Made by a program: the position numbers and the translations under genes. The notes beneath the pieces were generated by a model. That model saw nothing but the letters and a program-made list of their open reading frames with translations, did no database searches and was not told the origin of the DNA. A stretch of 64,000 bases of DNA from Sphaerolaimus hirsutus. Taxonomy: Eukaryota > Nematoda > Chromadorea > Monhysterida > Sphaerolaimidae. The first letter of the stretch is position 1, and each line of letters opens with the position of its first letter. Location: contig OZ038450.1 in NCBI GenBank assembly GCA_964036195.1, positions 27,530,794 to 27,594,793 of the forward strand, written 5' to 3'. This document shows positions 1 through 12,058 of this stretch, one piece after another.

Positions 1-131
1 GCAATTGGAGAACTCAAACATCAATTTGCAAGTGAAAAGTAAAAAGTTGAAGGAAAGTATTTTTGTGAGGGAAAACTGAAATGCAAAAAAAAGTCAAAAA
101 CAATTTTAGTGTTTTCTCATGACTGACCAGT
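1..131. other. Unassigned AT-rich edge
   Basis: No gene or repeat was recognised before the first element. The TSD of that element begins at 132. Confidence 0.5.
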
Positions 132-139
132 CATTTCAC

Positions 140-992
140 CAGAGTTGTGCAAATACTGGTATTTTTGGAAAACGTAAACGTAAACGTAAATACCTTTTCC
201 AAATCAAAAGTATAAATACTAAAACGTAAGGTATTTTTAAAATACCAAGGAATACGTAAAAAAAACGTAAACGTAAAATTTTTACACACAGTATTTGCCA
301 TTGTGCTTTTGAAAATACCATTATTTTCATTATTATCCAACTACGCTGGTGATTCTGGGGGAGTCCCAGACCCTGTAAAATGCTTTGCAAAATGTCAATT
401 GCATTCAAGGTGTCTAAAGTCATGCAAAATGCCCTGGAAGGTGGCAAATCTTTGCCATTTTGCTGGGCATTTTACATGAGTTTTGACATTTGCATGAAAT
501 TTTACTTTTTACAGGGCATCTTACAGAGTCTGGGATTGCACTCTCAGTCTGGGTTTCAAAACGTGTGCTATTCACAGTTGTTACAAGTGGCATCGTCGGA
601 ATTCAACACAAAAAATTTATAAACGCAATGCTCCACAAACAAACAAAAAGGTTTCTGTGTTCAGCATTTGAACACATTTATGAAAATGTATCCAGTATTC
701 CATGTGTATTTAAGTGCAAGCGTGCAGTCACTTTTTTCATAACGCATTTTTGTATGTATACATGTTACGTTTATGCAAAAACATAAACATTGTTGGCTGC
801 AGGTGGTACGGCCCATTTGACCATGTGCACGTGTGAAGTTTTTTTAACGTTTTCCTTAGTACCCGGGTATTTTGGTCAGGAAAATGTAACAAAACGTAAT
901 GGTATTTTTAGAAAACGTAAACGTAAACGTAAGTATAAATACCCGAATAATCGGGTATTTCTGGTAAACGTAAATACGTTTTTCCAACTCTG
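140..992. mobile_element. GTAAACG-array element (hAT-like, non-autonomous)
   Basis: The ends are CAGAGTTG and CAACTCTG, flanked by the perfect 8-bp duplication CATTTCAC (132-139, 993-1000). Both subterminal regions are runs of AACGTAAACGTAAA. The middle (about 345-545) is a palindromic module beginning GGGGGAGTCCCAGACCCTG, also present in the copy at 27374. No transposase is encoded. Confidence 0.9.
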
Positions 993-1116
993 CATTTCAC
1001 TTACAAATTTACTCTTCTTTCAATTTTTACTTGCCATTCAACTTGCCATTACTTCTCACTCATAATTTTTTAGTTTTCCTCTTACGAAATTGGCACCTTA
1101 TGGCCCTACACCCAGT

Positions 1117-1180
1117 AGTTGACAACAATGCAAAATGTCAACTCCAAGCCCAATTCAATATCCCGATCCCATCATTCTAA
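1117..1180. repeat. Fragment of Y hairpin element
   Basis: GTTGACAACAATGCAAAATG and the following AACTCCAAGCCCAATTC resemble the arm of the Y element at 18920. Confidence 0.4.
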
Positions 1181-1295
1181 ATAGGTATATATATAAAATT
1201 CAGGTAAGCAGGAAATGTTGATGGAGATCATATGAACATCCATATTGTTTAAAAAACATTGTGTTTTTGTATTCTCTGATAGCGGAAGCACTTAA

Positions 1296-1441
1296 TAAAA
1301 TTTTTACGTTTACGTTTTATTTTACGTTTTCCCCGGTATTTTAAAAATACCTTACGTTTTAGTATTTATACTTTTGATTTGGAAAAGGTATTTACGTTTA
1401 CGTTTACGTTTTCCAAAAATACCAGCATTTGTACAACTCTG
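1296..1441. mobile_element. Solo end of a GTAAACG-array element
   Basis: TTTACGTTTACGTTTT words lead into GTACAACTCTG at the right end. No left end is present, so it is a truncated copy. Confidence 0.65.
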
Positions 1442-2081
1442 ATAGCTAAACACAATTTTACATAGAAATAGATTAATATTTTGGCTGAATTTCAATGGTT
1501 TCAAATGTTTAATTCAAAGTGGCATTTATTCAGTTTGTCAAGTGTTTTCTAAAACATACCTGATTTAACGGAGGGTGTTTAAACAAACTGTTAAAATATC
1601 AGTTTAATCCAGGCATTTGATAGTTCAAGTCGTTTCACTTGTTTGAAGGGGCAAAATTAAATATTTCAAAGTCAGGACTAATTGAGAACTATCATGATTA
1701 TCATCTGCTGCACTTATCAATAGTCTTCCGGCTTATCAATACTGTTCTTCTATCTGCCAACTTTCACTCCTTTTTTTCACTTTGGCCTGCTGTTTCCCAT
1801 GTTCCTTTGCCCTTATCATGCTCTGCTGGCTGTACCACAATCATTTTTTTGTTGATATTGTACCTTCAAAAGTGCCAGTAGTGAACCATTTTTTTATCAG
1901 GTAAGATTGTAAAAGTTATCAGTGAAAATCTGGATCTGGTTTTGGCAGTTCCTGATAAACAAAGCAAATGAAGGCAATCACATTTAGGTAGTATTTATGC
2001 TACAATATTTACATGGAACTTCACAAATTGCCAGACAGCATTCTTGTAGTTGTGATCTTTGAACAATTTTTTGTGTTGTGT
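1442..2081. other. Stretch with no recognised feature
   Basis: AT-rich sequence without a supported gene, splice pattern or repeat match elsewhere in the window. Confidence 0.5.
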
Positions 2082-2089
2082 GTTCTGCG

Positions 2090-2600
2090 CAGAGTTGTTA
2101 AAAGTACCGAACTTCTTTCAAAGTATATGTAAATGTAAAGTATTTTTTTACTCACCCCTTGAGTACAGAAAACGTAAAGTAAAAATTTTTTACTTTTACT
2201 CATGAGTAAACGTGAGTAAACGTACTTTTCCCCGCAGAAAACGTAAATGTGAGTACTTTTGAGAAATGTCGTCAAATTTTTTGAGAAATGTCACCCAAAA
2301 TCAGTCATTTTTATAACTTATTGCCTATTTTACGCAATTTTTGCCTATATTTTTGGTTCTATACCTATTTTCGACTAGTTTCTCGTATTTTTAGCTCATT
2401 TTCTCCCTTTTTTCCCTTCTATGCCTACAAAAACCTTTATAAAAGACGATCTAAAATACGTTTTCTGTACTCGAGTACTTTCAAAAAGTATACTTAAAAG
2501 CGAGTACCAGAACTTTTTTCGGAGGAAACGAAAACGTATTTACTCTGTACTTGAGTATATGTATTTATCGAGTAAAAGTAAATACGTTTTAACAACTATG
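2090..2600. mobile_element. Short GTAAACG/GAGTAC element (hAT-like)
   Basis: Starts CAGAGTTGTTAAAA and ends TTTTAACAACTATG. The perfect 8-bp duplication GTTCTGCG flanks it (2082-2089, 2601-2608). The interior repeats GAGTAAACGTA and GAGTACTTTT words. Confidence 0.9.
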
Positions 2601-2624
2601 GTTCTGCGTACTGACGTAAAAACA

Positions 2625-2745
2625 CCAACACTTTGGCACCATACACCATGGCACTTTTGTGATATTAAGTGCCAAGCACCAAGTGCCCCAGAGCAAAATG
2701 GTGCCAAGTGCTGAATCCAGGCACTTTTGTTCCTGACGCCACTTA
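2625..2745. repeat. TGGCACTT/AAGTGCCA word array
   Basis: About nine copies of GGCACTT, AAGTGCC or close forms lie in 120 bases. It resembles the interior of the GGTGCC family but has its own word. No clear ends were found. Confidence 0.55.
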
Positions 2746-2749
2746 AAAA

Positions 2750-4147
2750 ATGGTTTATCTAAAATACGTTCTTTACTTGAATACTTTCAAGATGTTATAT
2801 ATATATAAAAGTGAGTAGAGGTACTTTTTCATTTACTGTATTGTATTTACTGTATGGTACTGTATTTACTCTGTACTCGAGTATAAGTATTTTTTGAGTA
2901 AACATAAACTGGTGGAAAATATAAATGGGATCTTCAAAAAACTATATTTTAAAAATCCCACAGGCAAGCTGTCGGGCTGCCATTTTGTGTGAGGGTGCCC
3001 CCAAGTATTTACTATATATACCCATGGGGGCACCCCCCTCGGCCCTTCATTTGTGCTGAAAATCATCTTTTTCACTTTTTTCTGGAAAACATAAATAGGA
3101 CATTCATACAAATTTTTGTTCCCGATGAAATTTTTAATTTTTAATATATTTTTTTCAGGACATTTGAGACCTAAAGGTTTTTTTGACATTGGTAGATTGT
3201 AAGTATGTGCAACTTTTCTACCCCCTCAGCCCCCCCAGAAGTCCCACACAATGATGGCATTGTTGATCAAACTTAAAAAAAAATTTGATCAAAGTGTAGG
3301 TTGGAAAAACGGTTTCATCCATTGTCCCAGGACCTTCATGCAGCACGTGGTGGCCAGAATTGCTTTCCTCAGTCCCATGCACAACAAATGGCTGGTTTTG
3401 GGCCATGTTTTGTCACTATTTATGTTTTATGGCCCCCAGTGAAAATGGCATCATTTTTACATTGCATACGTGTGACAGCGTGTCCAACGTCTGCAACGTC
3501 GGGTCACAAATGAAAGAATTTTTTTGCTCATTCTTTGTGGGCAGTAGTTGTCTCTTAAAACCTACAGGGCTCCAATGGCAGTGTACCCTGTAGCTTTTGT
3601 AAATGGGCCAGAGAAGGTAGAACATCATGGCCAGAGAGTGGAAAAATGAAGTTTTTTCATTTAAAATCATGTTTTTGATCATTTATCATTTCAAATTCAT
3701 TGTTGACATGGTTTAGTTGCTCATATCAACATGTTGGAGGCCATTTTTTGTTGGGAGGGGGAGAATGGGCATAAATATACACCCAAACTAGCCAGTGGTC
3801 AGAATATGGCCATGGAGAAATGATTAAGGATTTTTATAGTTCGAAAAAGCACCAGCACAAGCGTGCCCATTGCTAGTATTGGCAGTGCACCAAAAAATGG
3901 CTGCGCATTTTCTCGCAACACTATTCTGCACATCTTTTTGAAACTCCATTTATATTTTCCAGGAACAAATGGAAAAATTATATTTTTATCTGCAGCGGCA
4001 GAACAGATGAATGCCAGGGGGTGCCACTTTACAGTAATGTAGGCAAATGTTGGGGGCACCCCACGTTGCGCTGTGCCATTACGTTGAAAAATGGGTACAC
4101 CAATTTCCCATTTAAATGTTCCACCAGTTTAAATACATTTTAACAAC
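2750..4147. mobile_element. GTAAACG/GAGTAC element fragment, split by a TA element
   Basis: Words such as GAGTACTTGAATACTTTC run from 2750 to 2906 and resume at 4130 as AAATACATTTTAACAACTA. The insertion at 2907-4129 interrupts it, and a K element sits on its right tip at 4148. Confidence 0.6.
2907..4129. mobile_element. TA-flanked element with AACTGGTGGAA ends
   Basis: The left end AACTGGTGGAAAATATAAAT is matched by the reverse complement of the right end (AACTGGTGGAACATTTAAAT). TA lies on both sides (2905-2906, 4130-4131). Removing the insert restores the expected host string AACATAAATAC. It is 1223 bp with no intact transposase, so it is Tc1/mariner-like by target site only. Confidence 0.75.
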
Positions 4148-4507
4148 TACCGTATTTGCTTGAATAATCCCCCAGGGGGATTATTATTTCGTCAGACTTT
4201 TTTGAGGGGGGAACTATTCGAGGGGGGGGGGGATTATTCGAGGGGGGGGGGATTATTCGAGGGGGGAATTATTATTTCGTCAAAACTTTCAAGCATGTTT
4301 CTATCAACACATTTAATGAAATATGCTTTATTAACACGGGAACCTGCCTTTTTTGTAAATATTGGGCACAAACAATTGATAATATCTTTTAAGGGGGGAA
4401 TTATTTGAGGGGGGGAATTATTATTTCCTCAGTCGTCTTACAGGGGGGGGGGGATTATTCGAGGGGGGGAATTATTCAAGGGGGGAACTATTCAAGCAAA
4501 TACGGTA
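4148..4507. mobile_element. K element (TA-flanked)
   Basis: Ends are TACCGTATTTGCTTGAATAA and its inverse. The interior is G-runs (GGGGGGATTATTCGAGG) in inverted order. It is a variant of the K family with TTGAATAA in place of TCGAAATA. Confidence 0.8.
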
Positions 4508-5112
4508 TATGTGCAAAAGTGCCTGAAAAGCTAATATGTTTATATAAAAGTTTTCTCGATCCTGAATATATGAAACATTGCGATCAAGCGCTGCTTTCAA
4601 ATTTATTGATCGAAATGCATAATACCGTATTCCCTCGAATTACCCCCGGGGGAGGGAGGGGTATTTTTTCAGAGTGGAAATTTTGAGGGGGCGTTAAACG
4701 TGGGGGAGGGTATTTCGAGGGGGGTTTATTTTTTCGCCAGGAATTTTTCGATATCCCAGTACTAAATTGTTGTTTGAAACGTACACAAACGTCGCAAAAT
4801 GCAATAAAAACCGCCATTTATAACACTCTATGGACTGATACCGTATTTCCTCGAAGTACCCCCCCCCCCTCGAAATACCCCCCCCCCCCCCTCGAAATAC
4901 CCCCCCCCCTCGAAATACCCCCCCTCAAAATGGACACTATGAACTTATAAACCCCCCCTCGAAATACCCCCCCCCAAATGTAGTGTATAGATAACGTAAA
5001 TGACAAAGGCTGCGGTTTGTCATCCCGACAATGCAGAACACACGTTAAAAACGATGACTCTGTTATGTGAGAACAGTGTTTGTACGTCTACACACTTATA
5101 AATACTCCTTAT

Positions 5113-6662
5113 AAATGGGTCAGGCCTAAATGGCATCTAATCCGCTTGGCATCTGGACCCGGATAGCATGGATTTCTGCCTGCTTGGCATCTAGACCTGC
5201 TTGGCATCTATCCAATGCTGGATGCCAAGCGGACTGTGGCATAGATGCCAAACGGGCGGGTAGGGCCAGATGCCAAGCGGGCAGGGGGGTTCTACATGCC
5301 CAGTGTATCATGTGCACAAAAAAAATGAATTCAAAATGTGTAAAAATTTCAATGTTTTTCCCAATTATTATTTTCAGCTGTCAAGTGTCTCTGAATTTTT
5401 TTATTAAAATGCAAATATGAGTACAATTTAAAATGGGGGAGGAGGGTAGATACATGCATGCCCATGTAAATTCATAAATACAATTCTTTAGTAACCCTGT
5501 AAGAGTGGCTACTAGAATAAATTTTTAAAAGCCATTTTTTGTGGGAATTGCATTTTGGGACACCATGCATGTAAAAAGCCTCAGTGTTAAGGGGCAACAC
5601 TCAAATTGATTGATCATTTTTGGAAACAGCTTTGTAAACTTCCATGTGTATTGGGCCACCCTGTTCAAGTGGGTTTCAACATTGAGTTCCAGCAGTGTTC
5701 ACATGGAATTTTAACTCATTTACAGGGTGGCCTACATTAGTGCATTCCTAGTTTCCCAGTTTAGTGCATATGGCTAAATTTCAATCAAACACAGTATTTG
5801 GATCCACACAACACTAAATATATTGATCAATAATTCATTTCAATTTCATATTTCAAATTGGCTGATTTTGAGAAAATTAAATTAAATATGATCCCAGAAA
5901 ATCTGTTAAAAATATCTAATTTGACCATCTATTTCTAAGCCACCATGTACACAATATTCAATGCATATCTCACCACACTACCCAGATCAATTTGAGTGTT
6001 GCCCCTTTAACACTGAGGCTTTTTACATGCATGGTGTCCCAAAATGCAATTCCTACCAAAAAATGGCTTGATAAAAATTTATTCTAGTAGCCACTCTTAC
6101 AGGGTTACTAAAGAATTGTATGTATGAATTGGCATGGGCATGCATGTATTTATCTACCCTTCTTCCCCATTTCAAACAGTACTCATATTTGCATTTAAAT
6201 AAAAAAATTCAGAGACACTTTGACATCTGAAAACAATAATTGGGAAAACATTGAAATTTTTACACATTTTGAATTCATATTTTTTTGTGCACATGATACA
6301 CTGGTCTGGATAAACAGGTGTACTCCTATAAAAATAAGTTGCAGGGTGACAGGTTCAGCTAGTAATATTTCAGCATGAAGTTTTGAAAAAAACAACATTT
6401 TTTGTCAGAATTCATTTTGGGACACCATGCATGCACAGGCGCGCAACAGCCCGCCATGAGGCACAGAAGCCATGAGGCTGTCTCGTGGGTGTGTGTGGGG
6501 GGGGGGTTCAGCCCGCTTGGCATCTACACCCACACAGCATGGAGACCGCATGGCATCTATGGGACAATAGATGCCACGCGGGTCTAGATGCCAAGCAGGC
6601 AGAAATCCATGCCACGCGGGTCCAGATGCCATGCAGGTTTAGATGCCAAGTGGTGCAGACTC
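5113..6662. mobile_element. GGCATCT-array element inside the inner K element
   Basis: Both ends carry inverted arrays of TTGGCATCTAGACC-like words for about 110 bp, for instance GCATGGATTTCTGCCTGC in each arm. The junction repeat CTCCTTATAAATG occurs on both sides, but the exact 8-bp target cannot be fixed. The clean K copy at 51755 has uninterrupted sequence here (ACTTATAAATGTC). Confidence 0.65.
5296..6305. repeat. Large inverted repeat (about 315-bp arms)
   Basis: Arm 5296-5612 is matched in reverse by 5986-6305, from GTGTATCATGTGCAC to GGGGCAACACTCAAATTGAT. The loop is about 370 bp. Divergence between arms is a few per cent plus small indels. No open frame stands out. Confidence 0.8.
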
Positions 6663-7216
6663 CTTATAAATGTCTTTAGAGTCTTATAAATGGCGATTTT
6701 TGTTGCATTTTTCGACGTCTGCGTACGTTTCAGACGACATTTTAGTACTGGGATTTCAAAAAATTTCTGGCGAAATAATAAACCCCCCCCTCGAAATACC
6801 CCCCCCTCGTTTAACCCCCCCGCAAAATTCTCACTCTGAAACAATAAACCCCCCGGGGGTATTTCGAGGAAATACGGTATATGTACGTGGACAGTATAAA
6901 ACCGGTTCTAACATAACACAGTTATTGTTTTTAACATGTGTTCTGCGTTTCCCGGATCACAAACCGAATTACGTTCTCTATACAGTAAATTGGGGGGGGG
7001 GGTTTCAAGGGGGGTTTATAAGTTCATAGTGCCCATTTTGAGGGGGGGGGGTATTTCGAGACGGGGGTATTTCGAGGGGGGAGGTATTTCGCGGTAATAC
7101 GGTATTAGCATAGCTTACCTGCTTTAAAACTCGAGAATTTAATCAGTTTGTGTACAAACACAATTTGTACATGCGCCGCTATTTCCAGTGCGTCACTGCA
7201 CACACGCAGTCACTTC

Positions 7217-8130
7217 TAGTGATGTAAAGGCACCGGGGCACCGGTGCCCCGGTGCTGGGCACCGAAGGGCACTAGCACCGGTGCTGGTGCGGTGCCATTG
7301 CAATCTTCAGGGGTGCCATGCCGGTGCCGGTGCTATTTTTTTCACAATAGCACCGGTGCCGGTGCGGTGCGGTGCCATTTTTTTGCCGGTGCCAAAGGTG
7401 CTAGCACCAGGGCCAAAGTAAAAGGCACCAAGAAAGGCACCAGCCAAGGCTTCATGTGTTGTGCAATTTTGTCCATAGTATGTGCTTATTCATATTTCAA
7501 AAAAACAGCGATATATTTACCCAACCGTTTTTGCCTATTTGTAAACCTCCCATCAAATAAATATACCTACTGTGAAATCCATTATACCCAATACGTGATC
7601 TGATGAGCGAATCTAAAATTTTGTTGAATTTTAAATCATTTTTATATTTTATATTTATCTTACTTGTTTGTAAAAATTTGTTGTCAGTTTATGACAGAGA
7701 TAGTTCCATTCTCTGTACAGCAACGACTCCGATCAGTAGACAATAGTGGCTATGGACATTGCAGTGAATTAAATATTTTATATTTCATTGTAATCATTGT
7801 AATTGCTTCATAAAAGTGATCGCCACATCATTCTGATCATTTTAAGTGCTCAACCATCAAAATCGGTTGAAAATTCATGGAAATATGCACTTCCAAAGGT
7901 GATATTTACTTCAGAAATTCCAGCCCGGTGCGGTGCCTTTCGGTGCTAGCACCGGCAACCCGCCGGTGCCCTTCGGTGCTGGTGCCATTTTTTCCAAAAG
8001 GCACCGGTGCCGGTGCGGTGCGGTGCCATTTTCTGGCCGGTGCCCCAGGGTGCCAGGTGCCCTTTTCATGCGTTGGCAAAGGTGCCGGTGCGGTGCGGTG
8101 CCATTTTTCTCGGTGCCTTTAACATCACTA
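7217..8130. mobile_element. GGTGCC-array element (hAT-like)
   Basis: Starts TAGTGATGTAAAGGCACC and ends GGTGCCTTTAACATCACTA. The perfect 8-bp duplication GTCACTTC lies at 7209-7216 and 8131-8138. Both flanking thirds are dense in GGCACCGGTGCC and GGTGCGGTGCGGTGCC. The middle third is unique AT-rich sequence shared with the copies at 24437 and 55173. Confidence 0.92.
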
Positions 8131-8138
8131 GTCACTTC

Positions 8139-8356
8139 TCGGTACGCAGTCATGTTCACTTTCTTTTTTTGTGGTTTTACGGTTTTTCAAAGGCTTAAAA
8201 CTGGACCCCGTGAAAAGCTTTTTTACGCTTTTAGTACCCGGGTATTTCGGCCGGGAAAGCATAATAAAGCGTACGGGTATTTTAAGCGTAAGCGTAGGCG
8301 TAAGTATAAATACCCATTTACATTTTACATAAATACCCATTTACATTACTCTGCAT
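8139..8356. mobile_element. GCGTAAGC-array element remnant
   Basis: TTTTACGCTTTTAGTACCCG and AAGCGTAAGCGTAGGCGTAA resemble the right part of the element at 60743-61467. The GGTGCC element at 7217 is inserted in it (flank CACGCAGTCA is shared). Its ends are decayed. Confidence 0.6.
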
Positions 8357-8981
8357 TTTTGCGCTCACAAAAACAATAGAACGGCACCGTCCAATTGAAC
8401 GGAGAAAATAAAACAGCGCTCTTCTGTTAGAAGAAATACGTACCGTACAGTGAAAAAATTCGGGAACTGACAAAATTAGCTTAGGGTGCATTTGAGTTAA
8501 CCCGAATGAGGAGTCAGTCAACTTCTGTTGGCAATCCATTCTGGTCAACTCAAACTCATTTAAAACAGATTTATCAGTTTCTGAAATTTCAGCCGAAAAC
8601 TAGTGTGTTCAAAATCGGCAAACAAAAATTCGAAAACTAAATTCAAATATTTGAAAGCTGTTTTTGGGAGAAAATCTAGTAGTAATTTTAAAAAGACACT
8701 CAAACATTTGCACACTTTGCCTGAGGGTTTGCCATCGTGAAGTACGACAGGCGTATATTCATTTTTGCGCATTCAGCATCAAACAGTTGCGAAAACCGTT
8801 CCCATCATAAAGTGACAAATGGCATCGAATGTTGGCATGGCGCCAGCCCCAATTCGTGTTATACTTTTTATACCAGATTTATACAAGGCTTTTTGCCGCG
8901 TCTGGTGCCTGAGTATTAACGATGGCAAACGTTCTGTAGAGAAAAAGTGTCTTGACTAAGTTGCGTTTTTGTAGTAATTTA
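8357..8981. other. Stretch with no supported gene
   Basis: AT-rich sequence. Near 8919 a TAACGATGGCAAACG motif matches the end of the TTCGAATTTT family, but no partner end was found. Confidence 0.4.
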
Positions 8982-9040
8982 TAGTGATGGAAAAGCGCCA
9001 GAAAAAATGGCGCCAGGCGCCAAGGGCGCCATGGCGCCAT
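8982..9040. mobile_element. Left end of a GGCGCC-array element, cut by the assembly gap
   Basis: TAGTGATGGAAAAGCGCC begins a run of GGCGCC words up to the Ns, as in the element at 39320. The array may be why assembly failed here. Confidence 0.6.
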
Positions 9041-9240
9041 NNNNNNNNNNNNNNNNNNNNNNNNNNNNNNNNNNNNNNNNNNNNNNNNNNNNNNNNNNNN
9101 NNNNNNNNNNNNNNNNNNNNNNNNNNNNNNNNNNNNNNNNNNNNNNNNNNNNNNNNNNNNNNNNNNNNNNNNNNNNNNNNNNNNNNNNNNNNNNNNNNNN
9201 NNNNNNNNNNNNNNNNNNNNNNNNNNNNNNNNNNNNNNNN
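9041..9240. other. Assembly gap (200 N)
   Basis: Exactly 200 undetermined bases. The flanks are a GGCGCC array and a fragment of the M palindrome family. Confidence 1.
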
Positions 9241-9856
9241 AATTTCCCAGTCCCGAGATAAAGGGGGGTGTATAAAAAGGTGGTCATTTTACGTGGCCAA
9301 TATGCACATTGAATTTGAAGCTTAATAACTCAGCTATTTCTGGGCCAATTTGGATCGTTCAACACTTGAAATGATTGGCACAACCTGTAGATTCCATTTT
9401 TGTGGTCGGATTAGTGATGTCTTAATTCCGTATGCCGATTTGACCCAGTTTTCAAACACCAAAAATATTTTTTTCTGAACATCCTATTATATACTTTAGA
9501 CAATAGGGATTCATATACCAAATAAATTATTTCAATATCTCTTTCCAATCAAAAGTAATAGAACTTTAAACTTCCGCCTCACATACATGTAAATAACTAA
9601 TCAATAACGATGAATACAGATAACCTGAGCATAAAAATGACACTTTCAGGTTTTTCTGATCATTTTGAGTGTTCATTGGTGGAAATCGGCTGAGAAATGG
9701 CCGAGATATGTATTTCTTAAGTTACATGCATTGCTCATCATGCAGATTTTTCTATTTATTGTTGGGAGGCGAATGTTTAAAGTGATATAACGTTGGACCG
9801 GAGAGAGATATTGACATAATTTTTGGGCCATATTTATTCTTTTTGTCTATAGTAAA
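9241..9856. repeat. M-family fragment and unassigned sequence
   Basis: CCCAGTCCCGAGATAAAGG and the following ~230 bases resemble the arm of the palindromic element at 32203-32967 (CCCAGTCCCGAGATAACGG). The rest, to 9856, shows nothing recognisable. Confidence 0.5.
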
Positions 9857-10982
9857 CACCTTCCCGGTCACGTCCGGCACCCATTTTTTTATTTTTCTTC
9901 TTACATCCTATCCCCAGTTCTAGGGCGCCCCAAAGGCTGAAACTTGGGGGAGATATTGGCGCAACCCCCCTCTACTTCGCATGAATTTGGGGGGTCGCGG
10001 CGACCCCTCTCAGGGTGGGTCGCCCTAAGTGCAAAATTTTTTTGTGGCTTTTTTGGTGTCCCACAGCAGGTCCGGCACCCGCTGATTTCTGAGCTGTGGG
10101 ATGGGTATAAATCTAAAATTTTGGGGATGTGTTACCAACACCACTCCCCTACTATACACTATTCAATAATGTGAGATTATTGTGAAAAATTTCTCAAAAA
10201 TTCGCTTATTCTTTAAAAAACACCACTCCCCAATAGATGGATGACAAAAAATTCACTTTTTGGAACTTTTTTATTAGACACTTGAAGAGCTGGTTTACAA
10301 TACTGTAAAGGGAATGGTTTGGTGTTTAAAGTTATGTAAAGAACCATACCTCTAAAATGCCTGCATTGCAAAATTTACTTGGGGGGAATTTCAAAGTGTA
10401 AATTTTGTAAATTTTTGTTCCTGCGATGATGTCATTTTGATGTCATAAAATTCAACCTAAGTAAATTTCGCAATGCAGGCATTTTAGAGGTATGGTTATT
10501 TACATAACTTAAAACATTAAACCCTTCCCCTTAAAGTATCCTAAACCAGCTCTCCAAGTGTCTAATGAAAAAGTTCCAAAAAGTGACTTTTTTGCCATCC
10601 ATCTATTGGAGAGTTGTGTTTTTTTAGAGAATAAGGGAATTTTTTAGAACTTTTTCACATTTATCTCACATTATTGAATAGTGTATAGTAGGGGAGTGGT
10701 GTTGGTAACACATCCCCAAAATTTTAGATTTATACCCCTCCCACAGCTCAGAAATCAGCGGGTGCCGGACCTGCTGTGGGACACCAAAAAAGCCAAAAAA
10801 AAATTTGCACTTTGGGCGACGCACCCAGAGAGGGGTCGCCGCGACCCCCAAAATTCATGCGAAGTAGAGGGGGGTTGCACCAATACCTACCCCAAGTTTC
10901 AGCTTCTGGCGCGCCCTAGAACTGGAGATAGGGTGTCACAAGTAAGATCAAAAATAGGGTGCCGGACGTGACCGGGAAGGTG
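9857..10982. mobile_element. P element: long palindrome with CACCTTCCCGG ends
   Basis: The two arms, about 540 bp each, mirror each other around 10415, with outer ends CACCTTCCCGGTCACGTCC. Arms include GGTCGCGGCGACCCC and a GTTACCAACACCACTCCCC segment. No target duplication is clear. A relative begins at 63605. Confidence 0.8.
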
Positions 10983-11129
10983 GTTATGTGCTTTAGGTGC
11001 AAACTCTGAATGATATGTATACAAATGCACAAGTACATGCACAAAAGAGTCATATTTCATGATGAATATGAAAATGAAATAGGTAGTTCTGTTGTTAATG
11101 ACTAATGAAGATCCAGGATTTTGACAACA

Positions 11130-11953
11130 GTGCTGGGCAACAAATAGCACCAGCATCGGTGATGGTGTGGTGCGGTGCCCTTTTTTAGGGTGCCCTGCCG
11201 GTGCCGGTGCCATTTTTTAAAGAATAGCACCAGTGTGGGTGTGGTGCAGTGCCCTTTTTTGATGGTGCCAAAGGTGCTAGCACCAGGGCCAAAGTAAAAG
11301 GCGCCAGGAAAGGCACCGGCGGAGTCTTCATAGGGTGTAAAATGACGTCTACAGCATGCGCTTATTCATATTTACAAGAGCAGCAATATACCCAAATGGT
11401 TTTAGTATATTTTGGAAAAAAACATCCCATCACAATATACTTTGAAATCTGCCATACCCTCCTGAAGAGGAACCAAAAATTGTGCTGTTTTCATATTAAA
11501 TAAATATTACATTTAAATATTACATTTGTTTCGTCATTTTGTTCATAATTTTTTTGTCAGTTTATGAACATTTATGTCAGTAACATTTTCAGTACAACAT
11601 CCAACCCAGTCAGTAGATAATAGTGACCAGTGACTAGTATATTGGAGCATATTAAATATTTGAGCTATCATTTGTAATACTTCTAATTGCTTCATAAAGT
11701 GACTGCCACATCATTCTGATCATTTGACATGATCAAAATCAGTAGAGAATTCATGAAATATGCAGTTCTGAAGGTGCTGCCTCTAAGAAAATACCCGATA
11801 AACATTGTGGAAGCTCCAATCAGGTGTGGTCCCTTCGGTGCTAGCATCGGTAGCCAGCTGGTGCCCCAGGGTGCCAGTGCCACTTTTTTTCAAAATGGCA
11901 CTAGTGCCGATGCGGTGCGGTGCCATATTTCCCAGTGCCTTTTCTATCACTAC
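11130..11953. mobile_element. Diverged GGTGCC-array element
   Basis: The order matches the copy at 7217: array, AT-rich middle, array, then GTGCCTTTTCTATCACTA. Many words have decayed (GGTGTGGTGCAGTGCC). The left end and target duplication are not recognisable. Confidence 0.7.
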
Positions 11954-12058
11954 TTCAGAGTTGGACATAGAGATGACAATTTTTCTGGGGGGGGGGGGGT
12001 AGGGCTATATAGATTGCCAGCTTGGGTAGATAGATAGCTGAGCAGCTGCCTGGATAGA

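Larger units (their letters stand above)
4839..6879. mobile_element. K element, inner, in reverse orientation
   Basis: It lies at a TA in the centre of the outer K element, in the opposite orientation. Its left part reads CCCCCTCGAAATACC and then TCAAAATGGACACTATG; its right part ends GGGGGTATTTCGAGG and AAATACGGTA. Compared with the clean copy at 51755-52205 it contains the insert at about 5113-6662. Confidence 0.8.
4623..7104. mobile_element. K element, outer, split by an inner K element
   Basis: The left half (TACCGTATTCCCTCGAATTA through the CGCCATTTATAA segment) ends at 4838. The right half resumes at 6880 with GTACGTGGACAG and ends AATACGGTA at 7104. The two halves join into the family consensus once 4839-6879 is removed. 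Confidence 0.8.

Noticed and set aside
4855..4980. C-runs as possible sequencing error or G-quadruplex promoter
   Set aside because: The runs recur at matching places in all K elements, so they belong to the element; no promoter context is visible.
7188..8379. Long open frames with MPVRCGAIF-like peptides
   Set aside because: They arise from GGTGCC word arrays and are open in several frames and on both strands.
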